Below, piece by piece: positions 47,862-57,441 of a stretch of 64,000 nt of DNA (position 1 is the stretch's first letter; the number at the start of each line of letters is the position of its first letter). The position numbers and the translations under genes were made by a program. The DNA comes from Synechococcus sp. ROS8604. Its GTDB lineage: Bacteria; Cyanobacteriota; Cyanobacteriia; PCC-6307; Cyanobiaceae. The DNA lies in contig NZ_CP047946.1 of NCBI RefSeq assembly GCF_014279655.1, positions 620,001 to 684,000 on the forward strand, written 5' to 3'. Below the pieces are notes generated by a model that did not search any database, had not been told where the DNA came from, and saw only the letters and a list, made by a program, of their open reading frames with translations.

Positions 47862-49101
47862 CGTTGCCGATTACAACGTGCACCTTCCTACCGATGGGGA
47901 TCTCTACGACACCCATGAGATCTATGCCGGTCCAGATGGCATGGTCTATTTCACCCAGCGCATGCATGACCGCGTAGGTCGATTCACTCTGGATGGAAGG
48001 GTTGAGTTTTTTGATCTTCCCGATGGGTCTCGCCCCCACGGCTTGCGCTTTAGCCCTACTGGTGGCTGGTACATCACGCTCGAAAACTTTGACGAAATTG
48101 TTGAGTTGAGCAAAGAGGATGGCTCGATTGTGGCCACCTACAGCGTTGCCTTTGATGATCCGCAAATCCAAGGGATTGTGGGTCCCCATGGATTAGCGAT
48201 CGATCAACAAAATCGTCTTTGGTACGCCGGTCGCACCTCAGATGTACTCGGTTGGGTTGACCCTGAAACGGGAGAACATCGGCGATTTGAGTTGCCTACT
48301 CGACCTGAAATTGCTCCCAACTTTGACCATGAATTGGTCAAGCCTGAAGCTAGTGCACCGATTTATGTTGATATTGATGATGATGATAACGCTTGGTTTG
48401 TGAATCTGCAAACGAATCAAATTGCCCGCATCGATCCTCAAGGTCAGATGCGCTTATTTGAGATTGAAGGTTTTGATACTGATAACACTCGTCTGATCAA
48501 TGTTTTTCAAGGCCCGGATGGATTTATTTGGGTCACGATTGAGGGAGATAATTCGCCAGCTGTGGAAAATACCCAGCAAAGTCTTGGCGGTATTGCTCGG
48601 TTTGATCCCACTACGGAAACGTTTGAGGCCTATCCCCAAAAGTTATCCAAGGGAGCCGGTGTAGTTCTGGGCGTGAAAGATAGTTCCGTTTGGTTTCAAT
48701 ACCAGGAGGAGGCCCTCGTTCGCTTGACGGTTGATGACTCAGGCCGAACAGACCAACAGACCTTCCCTCTTCCAGACATTGGTAAACGTGTGATGCATCG
48801 CATCGCTCAAGGACCTGATTCAAACATGTGGTTTACAAGCCTTGCGGCGGATGTTGTCAGTCGGTTGGTGACGGATCAACAGGGCTTGCCTGTGTATGGC
48901 TTTGATCAAACGCAAACGGGTGATCAATACTTGTCTGCGTTGCCAATGGAGTGGACCCATTTGTTGCAACCTGAGTCGGGTTATGACTCCCCCGACCCTC
49001 TTTTCCTGAGTCCTTCAGCTGGGGACGAGGTCATTGCAACGTCGCGCCTCTGGGACCGATTGACTGGACAGACGGTTTGGACAATCGACAATCGATTGTG
49101 A
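47728..49101 (+). CDS. Streptogramin-lyase-like beta-propeller protein
   Basis: The open frame (GTG start at 47728, 457 codons) shows repeated propeller blades: YDTHEIYAGPDGMVYFTQRM, PHGLRFSPTGGWYITLENFD, GPHGLAIDQQNRLWYAGRTS and RIAQGPDSNMWFTSLAADVV. This is the Vgb/gluconolactonase-like fold. The first 35 codons of this frame are unlikely to be real (see the N-terminal piece), and a 7-bp tandem duplication near the 3' end cuts the C-terminus. Enzymatic role unknown; true Vgb activity is not implied. Confidence 0.65.
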   Translation: MDITGLIAAFGWITSNHHHRSEQGLLGRCKGLRIFFDVSQRSIGDVADYNVHLPTDGDLYDTHEIYAGPDGMVYFTQRMHDRVGRFTLDGRVEFFDLPDGSRPHGLRFSPTGGWYITLENFDEIVELSKEDGSIVATYSVAFDDPQIQGIVGPHGLAIDQQNRLWYAGRTSDVLGWVDPETGEHRRFELPTRPEIAPNFDHELVKPEASAPIYVDIDDDDNAWFVNLQTNQIARIDPQGQMRLFEIEGFDTDNTRLINVFQGPDGFIWVTIEGDNSPAVENTQQSLGGIARFDPTTETFEAYPQKLSKGAGVVLGVKDSSVWFQYQEEALVRLTVDDSGRTDQQTFPLPDIGKRVMHRIAQGPDSNMWFTSLAADVVSRLVTDQQGLPVYGFDQTQTGDQYLSALPMEWTHLLQPESGYDSPDPLFLSPSAGDEVIATSRLWDRLTGQTVWTIDNRL

Positions 49102-49104
49102 TGA

Positions 49105-49336
49105 ACGCAATTCTTGGCAGAGCAGTTGTCGCTACGAGTGGTTGGGTGAAGATTTCCGTGTGTACGACGATCTCAGTGATGCGTCGGGGTTGATTCCGGT
49201 GTATCGCGCTCTCGATGCGGATGACGCTTCACTGCTCTGGTACACAGACCCACGCTTTGTGGACGCTTCGATTCATGCCGACTCTTCAGTGGCTTGGTAT
49301 GCCTATGCCATTCCAGAGAACGCGACCTTTGGCTGA
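49105..49336 (+). pseudogene. C-terminal piece of the Vgb-like gene
   Basis: The frame reads RNSWQSSCRYEWLGEDFRVY, then DDLSDASGLIPVYRALDADD and VAWYAYAIPENATFG. It continues the preceding protein if one of the two copies of ACAATCG at 49081-49094 is removed. No initiation codon of its own is convincing. Confidence 0.6.
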
Positions 49337-49389
49337 ACAGGATTGCTGTAAAAGCACTGCTTGCCGTTCAACAATCTCGAACGCGTGAT

Positions 49390-51405
49390 TTATTGATGCG
49401 CTGATCCTTGGACTCTGGGCAGGTGTTGCGGGATCATGCTCGGGTTGAAAGGCCCGCGTTTGGGTGGAGCGATCAGTCGCCGGAAGAGGGCCAACAAGGC
49501 ACGGCCTTCCTGAGGTGCCTGACGGTCGACCCAGCATCCCGGCCGGCAAAACAGCCAGCGGATCAGGGCATAGCGATCCTGCCGAGCCAAATCTCCCCAG
49601 TGGAGAAGGGCTTCTGTGTCGGTTTTGTTGGTAAAGATCACTGGCAATGCAGGCAGCTCTTGGCACCAGCGCAGCTTGGAACTGGCCACCCATGGAAGGG
49701 GAGAACGGGAGTAGGCGATCTTGGCGCCGCTTTCGCTTAAAGCGGTGATGCAGCAGGGATAACGATGTCCGCCGTCATCTTCAATCCAGGCTTCCAGTTT
49801 GAGCTTTTGCCATGGGGCGAGGTCCTTCGCGGCAGGGTCCCAACAGGCACGAACCGCCACGATCAAACTGAGCAGATTGATCACGCCCCACACCAGCCCG
49901 ACCGGCCGACCGGCAAGCACCTGATTTGGTAAGCCGCTGGCGTTGGAGAGCAGCCCCTGGAGGTTCACCAGATTGAACAGCACGAGGGCCAATAGCGGCA
50001 GGAGTAGTTCCACGCTGGTGCTGCCACGATCACGGCGCTGATGTTTGGGAGTGACGCGAAATCCACCGATGCGTCCAATCAGGTTGGACAGCACGGTCAT
50101 GGTGAGGGGAACGGTGAGCACCCAGCCGGTGAGCTCGCTTAAAAAAGCCGTTCGAGACCCACGGTTTAACCAGCCCAGGCTCAGCACTTGCAAGCCCCAG
50201 AGCGGTAGGAGAAGGGTCAATGCGGCCTCGCTGTTGAGCAGGATCGGAATGATGCCCAGAAGGCCATAGCTGAGTGGCATCAGCATCAGCACCAGCCTTG
50301 GCACGTTGTTGAACCAATGCATCACGCCTTCGAGGTAGGCGATGCGTTGCCCAAGCGATAACCCCTTGGGATGTAAGGGGCCGCTGCGAAGCCGAAGGCT
50401 TTGCAAGGTGCCAGAGGCCCAGCGTTGGCGCTGGTGTACGAAATCCGCCATGGTTTCGGCCGCCAATCCAGCGCTGAGTTTTTCCTGCAAATAGAGCAGT
50501 CGCCAGTGCTGACGCGTCAGGCTGATGCCGGTCACAAAATCCTCAGAGATGGCTTGTTCCACAAAGCCACCGATTTGATCGAGTGCTTTCCGTTTCACCA
50601 CAAACGACGTGCCTGCACACACCACCGCCCCCCAGCCATCGCGCACCGGTTGGATCCAGCGGTAGAAGCTTTCTTCATCTGACAGAAGCCAATGTTCCAT
50701 CCCCAGATTGCGCATCACGGGGTCCGCGTTGATGAAGGTCTGAGGGGTCTGAATTAGCGCAACCTCAGGTTCGAGCAGAAAGCCAATGCTGCGATCTAGA
50801 AAAGTGCGTTGGGGAATGAAGTCGGCGTCGAAGACGGCCACCAGCTCTCCTCGGCAGTGGCGCAGACCATGGTTGAGATTGCCGGCCTTGGCATTCACGT
50901 GCTCCGGTCGGTGCAGGTAGCGGCACCCGAGCTCGGCAGCGAGGGTTTTCACCTCATGGCGACCGCTGTCGTCGAGCACCCACACCTTGGTGTGGGGATA
51001 GGACAAGTTTGTGCAGCCAATCAGGGCTCGTTCGAGCACCTTGATGGGTTCGCCGTAGGTGGGAACCAGGATGTCCACGTGGGGTTTCCAGCCGCTGTTA
51101 GCCCAGCGCTGTTGCCGATCGTTGATCTCGAAGCGGCGATCGGGGAATCGTCGCCAAGCCAGCCAGAGCGGGATCAAGCCAATGAGGAGCAGCCAGGCTT
51201 CGGCGAGCAGGAGCAGCAGGCTGAGGCTGATCGATAAGCGGCTATCAAAGTTGAGGCTGGAGGTGACTCTCCAGGTCAAATAGCGAAGGGTGAACAAGGT
51301 GATCAGCAGGATCAGGCTGCGCCGTCCCCAGATCGGGGTGTCTTGTTCAGGGCGACGAATCAACCAGAGCGGCCAGATCAGCAGCAGAGGCAACAACTCA
51401 TTCAC
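49390..51405 (-). CDS. Cellulose-synthase-like family 2 glycosyltransferase
   Basis: 671 aa. Membrane helices at both ends enclose a GT2 domain: HVDILVPTYGEPIKVLERAL, WVLDDSGRHEVKTLA, VAVFDADFIPQRTFLDRS (DxD), AISEDFVTGISLTRQHWRLL (SED in place of TED) and FVHQRQRWASGTLQSL (QxxRW). A C-terminal domain of PilZ type (YPCCITALSESGAKIAYSRS) lacks the RxxxR arginines that bind c-di-GMP. No bcsB or bcsZ is nearby, so the product may be a glucan or other surface polysaccharide. Its ATG overlaps the dus stop. Confidence 0.85.
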   Translation of the reverse strand: MNELLPLLLIWPLWLIRRPEQDTPIWGRRSLILLITLFTLRYLTWRVTSSLNFDSRLSISLSLLLLLAEAWLLLIGLIPLWLAWRRFPDRRFEINDRQQRWANSGWKPHVDILVPTYGEPIKVLERALIGCTNLSYPHTKVWVLDDSGRHEVKTLAAELGCRYLHRPEHVNAKAGNLNHGLRHCRGELVAVFDADFIPQRTFLDRSIGFLLEPEVALIQTPQTFINADPVMRNLGMEHWLLSDEESFYRWIQPVRDGWGAVVCAGTSFVVKRKALDQIGGFVEQAISEDFVTGISLTRQHWRLLYLQEKLSAGLAAETMADFVHQRQRWASGTLQSLRLRSGPLHPKGLSLGQRIAYLEGVMHWFNNVPRLVLMLMPLSYGLLGIIPILLNSEAALTLLLPLWGLQVLSLGWLNRGSRTAFLSELTGWVLTVPLTMTVLSNLIGRIGGFRVTPKHQRRDRGSTSVELLLPLLALVLFNLVNLQGLLSNASGLPNQVLAGRPVGLVWGVINLLSLIVAVRACWDPAAKDLAPWQKLKLEAWIEDDGGHRYPCCITALSESGAKIAYSRSPLPWVASSKLRWCQELPALPVIFTNKTDTEALLHWGDLARQDRYALIRWLFCRPGCWVDRQAPQEGRALLALFRRLIAPPKRGPFNPSMIPQHLPRVQGSAHQ

Positions 51406-52397
51406 TGAATTTGCTGCATCTGTTGATCGAGTAACTCAAGGGCTGCGGCGAGCGTGGGGGCGCGCATCAGTTGCTGCCGAAACTGGGATGCGCTGGGGAA
51501 GCCAGTGCAGGTCCAGCTCATGTGTTTCCGCGCAATCAGCAGGCCGTGATCCCCGCGTGTCTCGACGAGGGCCAGGAGTTGTTCTTTGGCGAGGGCTAGA
51601 CGCGCATGGGCTGTGGGCGTGGCGGGAATCGGCAGCCCACTCAGAGCGGCATCGATTTGGCCCACCAGCCAAGGGGCACCCATGCTTCCGCGTCCCACCA
51701 TCACGCCATCGGCGCCTGTGATCCGCAGGCAACGCAGCGCTTCTTCTGGGCTGTTGACATCCCCATTCGCGATCACGGGAATACGCAGGGCTGCTTTCAC
51801 TGCGGCAATCGCGTTCCAATCCGCACTGCCGCTGAAGCGTTGCTCTCGTGTGCGGCCGTGCAGCGTCAGCATTCGCGCCCCTGCATCCTGCAAGCGTCGG
51901 CACCAGCTCACGGCGGCCTCCGCCCCCGCGCCGTTGTGTTCACCACACCAGCCGAGGCGGGTTTTCACCGTAACGGGAAGGCCCACGGCGGCCACCACCG
52001 TGTCCACAATTTTGCAGGCAAGATCCGGGTCGCGAATCAGCCCGCTGCCGCCTCCTTTTCGGGCGATTTTGCGGACGGGGCAACCCATATTGATGTCGAT
52101 CAAAAAAGCTCCCGCATCGGCCGCTCGCCGGGCTGCATCGGCCATTGCGGCCGGATGGTGATCAAACAGCTGCACCCCAATGGGCCCTGTCTCTTCTTGC
52201 AGCCCATCCATCTTGAGCCGACCGTGCCCCAGCTCCAGGCTGGTGGCATTCACCATCTCGGTGAACAGCAGCGCATCGGGAGCCCAGCGGCGCACCAGTT
52301 GCCTGAAGATCCGATCGCTGACGCCAGCGAGTGGGGATTGCAGGACGCGGCACCTGAGTTGTCGCTCTAACAGTCGACCCTGAATCTTCAGCGGCAT
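51402..52397 (-). CDS. dus: tRNA-dihydrouridine synthase
   Basis: 331 aa from ATG at 52397; the frame extends upstream but MPLKIQ...LQSPLAGVSDRIFRQLVRRW is the conserved start. FMN-dependent TIM barrel: DINMGCPVRKIARKGGGSGL (catalytic Cys), VTVKTRLGW, LTLHGRTREQRFSG, PVIANGDVNS and GADGVMVGRGSMGAPWL. Reduces uridine to dihydrouridine in the tRNA D-loop. It is upstream of and overlaps the cellulose-synthase-like gene (ATGA). Confidence 0.93.
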   Translation of the reverse strand: MPLKIQGRLLERQLRCRVLQSPLAGVSDRIFRQLVRRWAPDALLFTEMVNATSLELGHGRLKMDGLQEETGPIGVQLFDHHPAAMADAARRAADAGAFLIDINMGCPVRKIARKGGGSGLIRDPDLACKIVDTVVAAVGLPVTVKTRLGWCGEHNGAGAEAAVSWCRRLQDAGARMLTLHGRTREQRFSGSADWNAIAAVKAALRIPVIANGDVNSPEEALRCLRITGADGVMVGRGSMGAPWLVGQIDAALSGLPIPATPTAHARLALAKEQLLALVETRGDHGLLIARKHMSWTCTGFPSASQFRQQLMRAPTLAAALELLDQQMQQIQ

Positions 52398-52521
52398 GGC
52401 CAAAGGCCGAAGATCTCTGCATTCTGCGGGTTTGGCGGGTGATCTGAGACTTGGCGTAATGGTTGGGCTTGTCAAGGCAAGGCGATGGGGCGAAGGATGG
52501 AGGTCTCCGGTCTCTGCTCAC

Positions 52522-52983
52522 ATGCCCTCTAACCCCTGGCCGCTGAGCCGCTTGTTGTTGGAGCGAATCCTTGAGGACCGAATCAGTGATCGCTTTGTGG
52601 CCGAGCGGATCTGGGAGCGTTTGGGGTACCAGCCACAAGGGGAGGGCCTGGTTTGGCTCGCTGGGCCTGAGACGCCCTCGGTATGGCGAGAGGCCTTCCC
52701 CCAGGCCCCGGAAGTGATCAGTGTTCGCCCCGCATCCGTGCAACTCACCCGCTCGATTCCACACGAGCACAAACAGCTCTTGAAAGAACAGCTGAAGTTT
52801 GCCGGGTATCGAATCGGAGAGCTCTATCCACGGCGCACGCGAAGGGCGACGGCGGTGAATTGGTTGTTGGCCTGGCTTGCATCCCGCGATCAGTTGCTGG
52901 TAGAGGAGGGCCCCTTGCCACCCTTGCTGGATACGCCGCTCAATCCAGTGAGCGGCCATCCCGGTGATCTTCCCGTGCGTTGA
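52522..52983 (+). CDS. DUF1823 family protein
   Basis: 153 aa from ATG at 52522; the open frame begins earlier but the N-terminus is not conserved in style. The run WPLSRLLLERILEDRISDRF and VAERIWERLGYQPQGEGLVW, then VWREAFPQAPEVISVRPASV and LKFAGYRIGELYPRRTRRAT, is the DUF1823 domain of cyanobacteria. Soluble. Function unknown. It is divergent from dus and convergent with the L,D-transpeptidase gene. Confidence 0.8.
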   Translation: MPSNPWPLSRLLLERILEDRISDRFVAERIWERLGYQPQGEGLVWLAGPETPSVWREAFPQAPEVISVRPASVQLTRSIPHEHKQLLKEQLKFAGYRIGELYPRRTRRATAVNWLLAWLASRDQLLVEEGPLPPLLDTPLNPVSGHPGDLPVR

Positions 52984-52986
52984 GCC

Positions 52987-53370
52987 CTAGGCCTGGATGA
53001 TCACCTTGGTGCCTTTGGGGGTGTTCTCGAACAGCCATCGAGCCTGTTTGGTGGGCATGCGGACGCAACCGTGGCTTCTCGGCACTCCAAAGGCTTGGCC
53101 AGCATCTTCTTGCCAGGGAGCGGCGTGCATGCAAATGGCTTCGTTGGCGGTGATGCACATCGCATAGGGCACGCCTGGAGAAACATAGGTGCGTCCGCGC
53201 ATGGTGACCGAGCGGTACTTGGTGAGCACCGAGGCGTGGCCCGTGGGTGTGGGCGATGAAGCCTTGCCCGTACTCACGGGAATCACCCGGACGGTTTGAT
53301 CTTGCTCGTTAAGCACGGTGAGGGTCTGATCGGAGAGATCGACCACGAGCGTTGCAATGAGCTCAAGCAT
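52987..53370 (-). CDS. L,D-transpeptidase (YkuD domain)
   Basis: 127 aa, a single catalytic domain. The HxxxS-type SHGCVRM motif (H100, C102) and MHAAP (H82) form the active site, with the N-terminal VDLSDQTLTVLNEQDQTVRV strand pattern and SSPTPTGHASV. Makes 3-3 cross-links in peptidoglycan. No signal peptide or LysM domain is seen, so it is shorter than most; export may depend on an unseen upstream start. Confidence 0.85.
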   Translation of the reverse strand: MLELIATLVVDLSDQTLTVLNEQDQTVRVIPVSTGKASSPTPTGHASVLTKYRSVTMRGRTYVSPGVPYAMCITANEAICMHAAPWQEDAGQAFGVPRSHGCVRMPTKQARWLFENTPKGTKVIIQA

Positions 53371-53503
53371 GGTTGTGCCGCTGGCGTCGTTGTCACAGGC
53401 CTAGCTGCGTCGCATGCGTCTCATTCGTCTCTTTCTGAATGATTTCGCATTTCCGTGATGGGTCACCTCTGTACTGTCAAGAAAGTTTTTCTGGGCTCCT
53501 GTC

Positions 53504-54871
53504 TTGGCACGTCCGGTCGTCGCAATCATCGGACGTCCCAACGTGGGCAAGTCCACCTTGGTGAACCGTCTTTGTCGAAGTCGTGAGGCAATCGTTCACG
53601 ACCAGCCAGGTGTGACCCGAGATCGCACCTATCAAGACGGGTATTGGGGCGATCGAGAATTCAAGGTGGTGGACACCGGCGGCTTGGTGTTCGATGACGA
53701 CAGTGAGTTTCTTCCTGAGATCCGGGAGCAGGCCGGCCTCGCCCTAGCTGAAGCCAGCGTGGCGTTGGTGATTGTGGATGGTCAGCAGGGACTCACGGCT
53801 GCTGATGAATCGATCGCGGAATGGCTGCGTACGCAGCCATGCAAGACGCTGCTGGCAGTGAATAAGTGTGAGTCTCCGGAGCAGGGGTTGGCGATGGCCG
53901 CTGAATTTTGGTGCCTCGGTCTTGGCGAACCCCATCCGATTTCGGCCATTCATGGTGCTGGCACCGCCGAGCTTCTCGACCAGGTGCTCACCTTTCTTCC
54001 GCCCAAGGACGAGGAGAGCGATGAAGAGGAGCCGATTCAGCTTTCGATCATTGGTCGCCCCAACGTGGGGAAATCCAGCTTGCTCAACGCCATCTGTGGG
54101 GAGACGCGGGCGATCGTCAGTCCGATTCGTGGTACCACCCGCGACACGATTGATACCCGTATCGAACGGGAAAATCGTCCCTGGAGATTGATCGACACCG
54201 CGGGAATACGCCGGCGTCGAAGCGTGAATTATGGGCCAGAATTTTTTGGGATCAATCGCAGTTTTAAAGCCATTGAACGCAGTGATGTCTGCGTTCTAGT
54301 GATCGATGCTCTCGATGGTGTGACCGAGCAAGATCAACGCTTGGCGGGACGGATCGAAGAGGACGGTCGCGCTTGTGTGGTGGTGGTGAACAAGTGGGAT
54401 GCGGTGGAAAAAGACAGCCACACGATGACGGCGATGGAAAAGGAGCTTCGCGCCAAGCTCTACTTTCTCGATTGGGCTCCGATGCTGTTCACCTCAGCGC
54501 TCACGGGGCAGCGGGTCGACAGTATTTTTGCCTTGGCGGCTCTTGCTGTGGAGCAGCACCGCCGCAGGGTGAGCACATCGGTTGTGAACGAAGTGCTGAA
54601 GGAAGCCCTCAGCTGGCGGAGTCCCCCCACCACCCGTGGTGGCCGGCAGGGCCGGTTGTATTACGGCACCCAGGTGGCAAGTCGTCCGCCCAGTTTCACG
54701 TTGTTTGTGAATGAGCCCAAGCTGTTTGGCGATACCTATCGCCGCTACGTCGAGCGTCAAATTCGTGAAGGGCTCGGCTTTGATGGCACGCCGGTGAAGC
54801 TGTTCTGGCGAGGCAAGCAACAACGGGATGCTGAAAAGGAGCTGGTCCGCCAGCAGAACCGCCAAGGCTGA
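53504..54871 (+). CDS. der: Ribosome-assembly GTPase Der
   Basis: 455 aa with a TTG start at 53504. Two tandem GTPase domains: [14 protein letters not shown] and DTGGL, NKCE (first), then [14 protein letters not shown] and DTAGI, NKWD (second), followed by a KH-like C-terminal domain ([20 protein letters not shown]). Needed for 50S subunit assembly. A possible -10 (TACTGT) is seen about 30 bp upstream. The EcfT gene starts 6 bp after. Confidence 0.95.
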   Translation: MARPVVAIIGRPNVGKSTLVNRLCRSREAIVHDQPGVTRDRTYQDGYWGDREFKVVDTGGLVFDDDSEFLPEIREQAGLALAEASVALVIVDGQQGLTAADESIAEWLRTQPCKTLLAVNKCESPEQGLAMAAEFWCLGLGEPHPISAIHGAGTAELLDQVLTFLPPKDEESDEEEPIQLSIIGRPNVGKSSLLNAICGETRAIVSPIRGTTRDTIDTRIERENRPWRLIDTAGIRRRRSVNYGPEFFGINRSFKAIERSDVCVLVIDALDGVTEQDQRLAGRIEEDGRACVVVVNKWDAVEKDSHTMTAMEKELRAKLYFLDWAPMLFTSALTGQRVDSIFALAALAVEQHRRRVSTSVVNEVLKEALSWRSPPTTRGGRQGRLYYGTQVASRPPSFTLFVNEPKLFGDTYRRYVERQIREGLGFDGTPVKLFWRGKQQRDAEKELVRQQNRQG

Positions 54872-54877
54872 TCCTCC

Positions 54878-55792
54878 ATGGACTGGTTGCGACAGATTCC
54901 GATCGGGCAGTACGTCGATGGCAGCGCTGGTTGGCTGCGTCTGATCGATCCGCGTTTGAAGCTGGGTTGGGTGGTGATGTTTTTACTCACCCCTGTGCTG
55001 GCCGGTCCGTTGTGGCGTCTCGGGCTTGTGCTGGCTTTGATGGTGATCACCGCCTTGAGTGGCTTGCCCGCCAGGTTGTGGTGGCGCTCTCTCCTGCTGG
55101 TGGTGTGTCTTGGGGTTGGCTTTGGCCTCCTGGCGATGTTTTTGCCAACGGGAGATCCCGCGGCCACGCAGACCATTCGGCCTGTTCAGGAGTTGCAGGG
55201 TTTGTCCTTGCAGGCGCCAAGTTGGGAGTTGTTTCGCCTGGGTCCTGTTCAGCTTGGACCGCTCAACCTGGGCCCCCTGTCTGTGGACCGGCGTTCGGCT
55301 GAGCTCGGTCTCAACAGCGCAACGTTGATTGTCACCGTGGTGCACAGCGTGAATCTGATGCTGCTGTCCACCCCCAGTGAAGATCTGATGTGGGCCCTGA
55401 ATTGGTGTCTATTCCCGCTGACCAGGCTCGGTTTGCCAGTGGATCGTCTCTGCTTTCAGTTGTTGTTGGCGCTGCGTTTTTTACCTCTCGTGCAAGAGGA
55501 ACTGCAGAATTTGGTGCGCTCGGTGGCGAGTCGAGCGGTCAATTTTCGTCAGCTGGGCTTCAAGGCTTCCTTTGGATTGCTCCTTTCTGTGGGAGAACGA
55601 CTTCTCGCCAATATTTTGTTGCGGGCTGAACAAGGTGCTGATGCCTTGATTGCCAGGGGAGGGCGTTGGCTTCCTGCGGACTGCTTCCGTCCTGTTCAGA
55701 ACCCGTCTGCCCTCACCCGTGGTTTGAACTTGCTGTCATTTGTGCTTCTTCTCGCGGTGGTGGGATTGCGAGGCAAGTACGGTGCTCTCTAA
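54878..55792 (+). CDS. EcfT-type energy-coupling membrane protein (CbiQ family)
   Basis: 304 aa, five or more membrane spans. The pattern IDPRLKLGWVVMFLLTPVL and FLPLVQEELQNLVRSVASRA with ALIARGGRW near the end (ARG motif contacting the ATPases) is that of T components of ECF transporters. There is no adjacent A-component ATPase or S-component, so partners must lie elsewhere. It sits between der and pipX; operon with der is likely. Confidence 0.85.
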   Translation: MDWLRQIPIGQYVDGSAGWLRLIDPRLKLGWVVMFLLTPVLAGPLWRLGLVLALMVITALSGLPARLWWRSLLLVVCLGVGFGLLAMFLPTGDPAATQTIRPVQELQGLSLQAPSWELFRLGPVQLGPLNLGPLSVDRRSAELGLNSATLIVTVVHSVNLMLLSTPSEDLMWALNWCLFPLTRLGLPVDRLCFQLLLALRFLPLVQEELQNLVRSVASRAVNFRQLGFKASFGLLLSVGERLLANILLRAEQGADALIARGGRWLPADCFRPVQNPSALTRGLNLLSFVLLLAVVGLRGKYGAL

Positions 55793-55810
55793 ATCTTGAC
55801 GGACTGAGTT

Positions 55811-56077
55811 GTGGGAGCGGAGCGTTACCTCAATCACCCCACCTTCGGAATGCTTTATCAGGTTTCGACCGCTGGAGAAGGTCGGGATCTGTACGCCACG
55901 CTTTATGCCCAGCGCATGTTCTTTCTGGTGACGCTGCAACCCAGAGGGGCTCAGTTTGAGGTGATTCCGCATCAGGATGCCCGGCACCACGCAGAGCTTC
56001 ACCTCGCGCGCTGTCGACGTGATCGCTCCTCCGATTTCGCCGATTGGAAGCAGCTTTTCGATCAAACCTTCATTTGA
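55811..56077 (+). CDS. pipX: PII-interacting protein X
   Basis: 88 aa, GTG start at 55811. The Tudor-like domain is clear from RYLNHPTFGMLYQVSTAG and LYATLYAQRMFFLVTLQPRG, followed by two C-terminal helices. PipX binds PII (GlnB) at low 2-oxoglutarate and coactivates NtcA at high 2-oxoglutarate, linking nitrogen status to transcription. It overlaps pipY by one base, so the two are co-translated. Confidence 0.95.
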   Translation: MGAERYLNHPTFGMLYQVSTAGEGRDLYATLYAQRMFFLVTLQPRGAQFEVIPHQDARHHAELHLARCRRDRSSDFADWKQLFDQTFI

Positions 56078-56751
56078 TGGCGTCCAGCAGCACAGAATCT
56101 GAGACGATTCAGGCGCGGTGGCAGGCGATTCACGCTGATTGTCCAACCGCCGTGCATTTGCTGGCTGTCAGCAAATGCCACCCGGCCATGGCGGTGCGTG
56201 AGCTTGCCGCGATGGGGCAAGTGGATTTTGGGGAGAGCAGGGTGCAGGAGGCACTCCCCAAACAACAGGACTTGTCAGACCTCAGCGGCTTGCGTTGGCA
56301 TTTCATTGGACGTTTGCAGGCCAACAAAGTTCGGGCTGTCGTGCGTGCTTTCCCTGTGATTCATTCAATCGACTCTCAGGCCCTCGCAGAGCGCACCTCC
56401 AGGATTGCCTTGGAGGAAAACAAAAGTCCGGAGGTTTTTTTTCAGGTCAAACTTCGCGACGATCCGGCGAAGGGTGGCTGGGAGCCGGATGGCTTGCGGG
56501 AGGTTTGGCCAGAGCTGCAGTCGCTGCCGGGCTTGAAACCCATCGGGCTGATGACCATGGCCCCCCTTGGCCTGGGGCCTGAAGAGCGTCAGAGCCTCTT
56601 TCATGAGTGCAGAACCCTCGCGGATAAGCTGGCTCTGCCCGAATGCTCGATGGGGATGAGCGGCGACTGGAAGCAGGCTGCGAAGGCTGGTGCCACCTGG
56701 GTTCGCGTGGGATCTGGATTGTTTGGCCCGCGGCCTGAACGCTTGGTTTGA
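56077..56751 (+). CDS. pipY: PLP-homeostasis protein PipY (YggS/COG0325)
   Basis: 224 aa from ATG at 56077, in the TGATG overlap with pipX. Family blocks: VHLLAVSKCHPAMAVRELAA (PLP lysine region), FGESRVQEALPK, LRWHFIGRLQANKVRAVVRA, GLMTMAPLG and CSMGMSGDWKQAAKAGATWV followed by RVGSGLFGPR. Binds PLP without known catalysis and keeps vitamin B6 and amino acid balance. Confidence 0.95.
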   Translation: MASSSTESETIQARWQAIHADCPTAVHLLAVSKCHPAMAVRELAAMGQVDFGESRVQEALPKQQDLSDLSGLRWHFIGRLQANKVRAVVRAFPVIHSIDSQALAERTSRIALEENKSPEVFFQVKLRDDPAKGGWEPDGLREVWPELQSLPGLKPIGLMTMAPLGLGPEERQSLFHECRTLADKLALPECSMGMSGDWKQAAKAGATWVRVGSGLFGPRPERLV

Positions 56752-56858
56752 CCCCCACTCAGCTACGTAGTCTGTTGTGAAGATGATCAAATGGTCTAGT
56801 CACTCTTGCTCACAACTCTGTAGAGCGCTATTCAGGGTCAAGGTTTGATTGGTTTCCG

Positions 56859-57434
56859 GTGTCGCTGATTTCTCGTCTTCGTGCGGTCGTTGCGGGTGAT
56901 GATTACCTCGACGGTGATTATGACGATCTCGATTACGACACTGGCGAACAGGACGAAGTCGAGGAAGCTCCTTCTCAATCCATGTCAAGTGCTCTTGCAA
57001 CTCTTGACGGAACCAATCCCTTTGAAAGTGAGCAATCTTTCACTGGATCCAATGTGATCGGGATGCCTGGTATTAGCACCGGGCCCGCTGAAGTTTCTTT
57101 GATGGAACCTCGCAGTTTTGATGAAATGCCTGGCGCCATCCAAGCCATTCGTGAGCGCAAAACGGTGATCCTTAATCTCACGATGATGGAGCCAGATCAA
57201 GCACAACGGGCAGTGGATTTCGTGGCAGGTGGAACCTTTGCTATCGACGGTCATCAAGAGCGTGTTGGCGAAAGCATCTTTCTGTTCGCTCCCAGCTGCG
57301 TGACCGTCACGAACGCCACCCAGGACGAAGCTTCCGTTCCTACCCACGTTTCCAAGGACGTCGAGCAAGCCTCTTCTGAGGCCAGCATCGCTCCGACTCC
57401 AGCCTGGAGTGCCACAAGCGCTACCGCACTTTGA
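56859..57434 (+). CDS. sepF: Cell division protein SepF (Cdv2)
   Basis: 191 aa, GTG start at 56859. An N-terminal short amphipathic helix ([12 protein letters not shown]) would bind the membrane. An acidic linker ([20 protein letters not shown]) follows, then the SepF core: [40 protein letters not shown] and [20 protein letters not shown]. It tethers FtsZ to the membrane. The proC gene follows directly. Confidence 0.93.
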   Translation: MSLISRLRAVVAGDDYLDGDYDDLDYDTGEQDEVEEAPSQSMSSALATLDGTNPFESEQSFTGSNVIGMPGISTGPAEVSLMEPRSFDEMPGAIQAIRERKTVILNLTMMEPDQAQRAVDFVAGGTFAIDGHQERVGESIFLFAPSCVTVTNATQDEASVPTHVSKDVEQASSEASIAPTPAWSATSATAL

Positions 57435-57441
57435 GCCCTCA

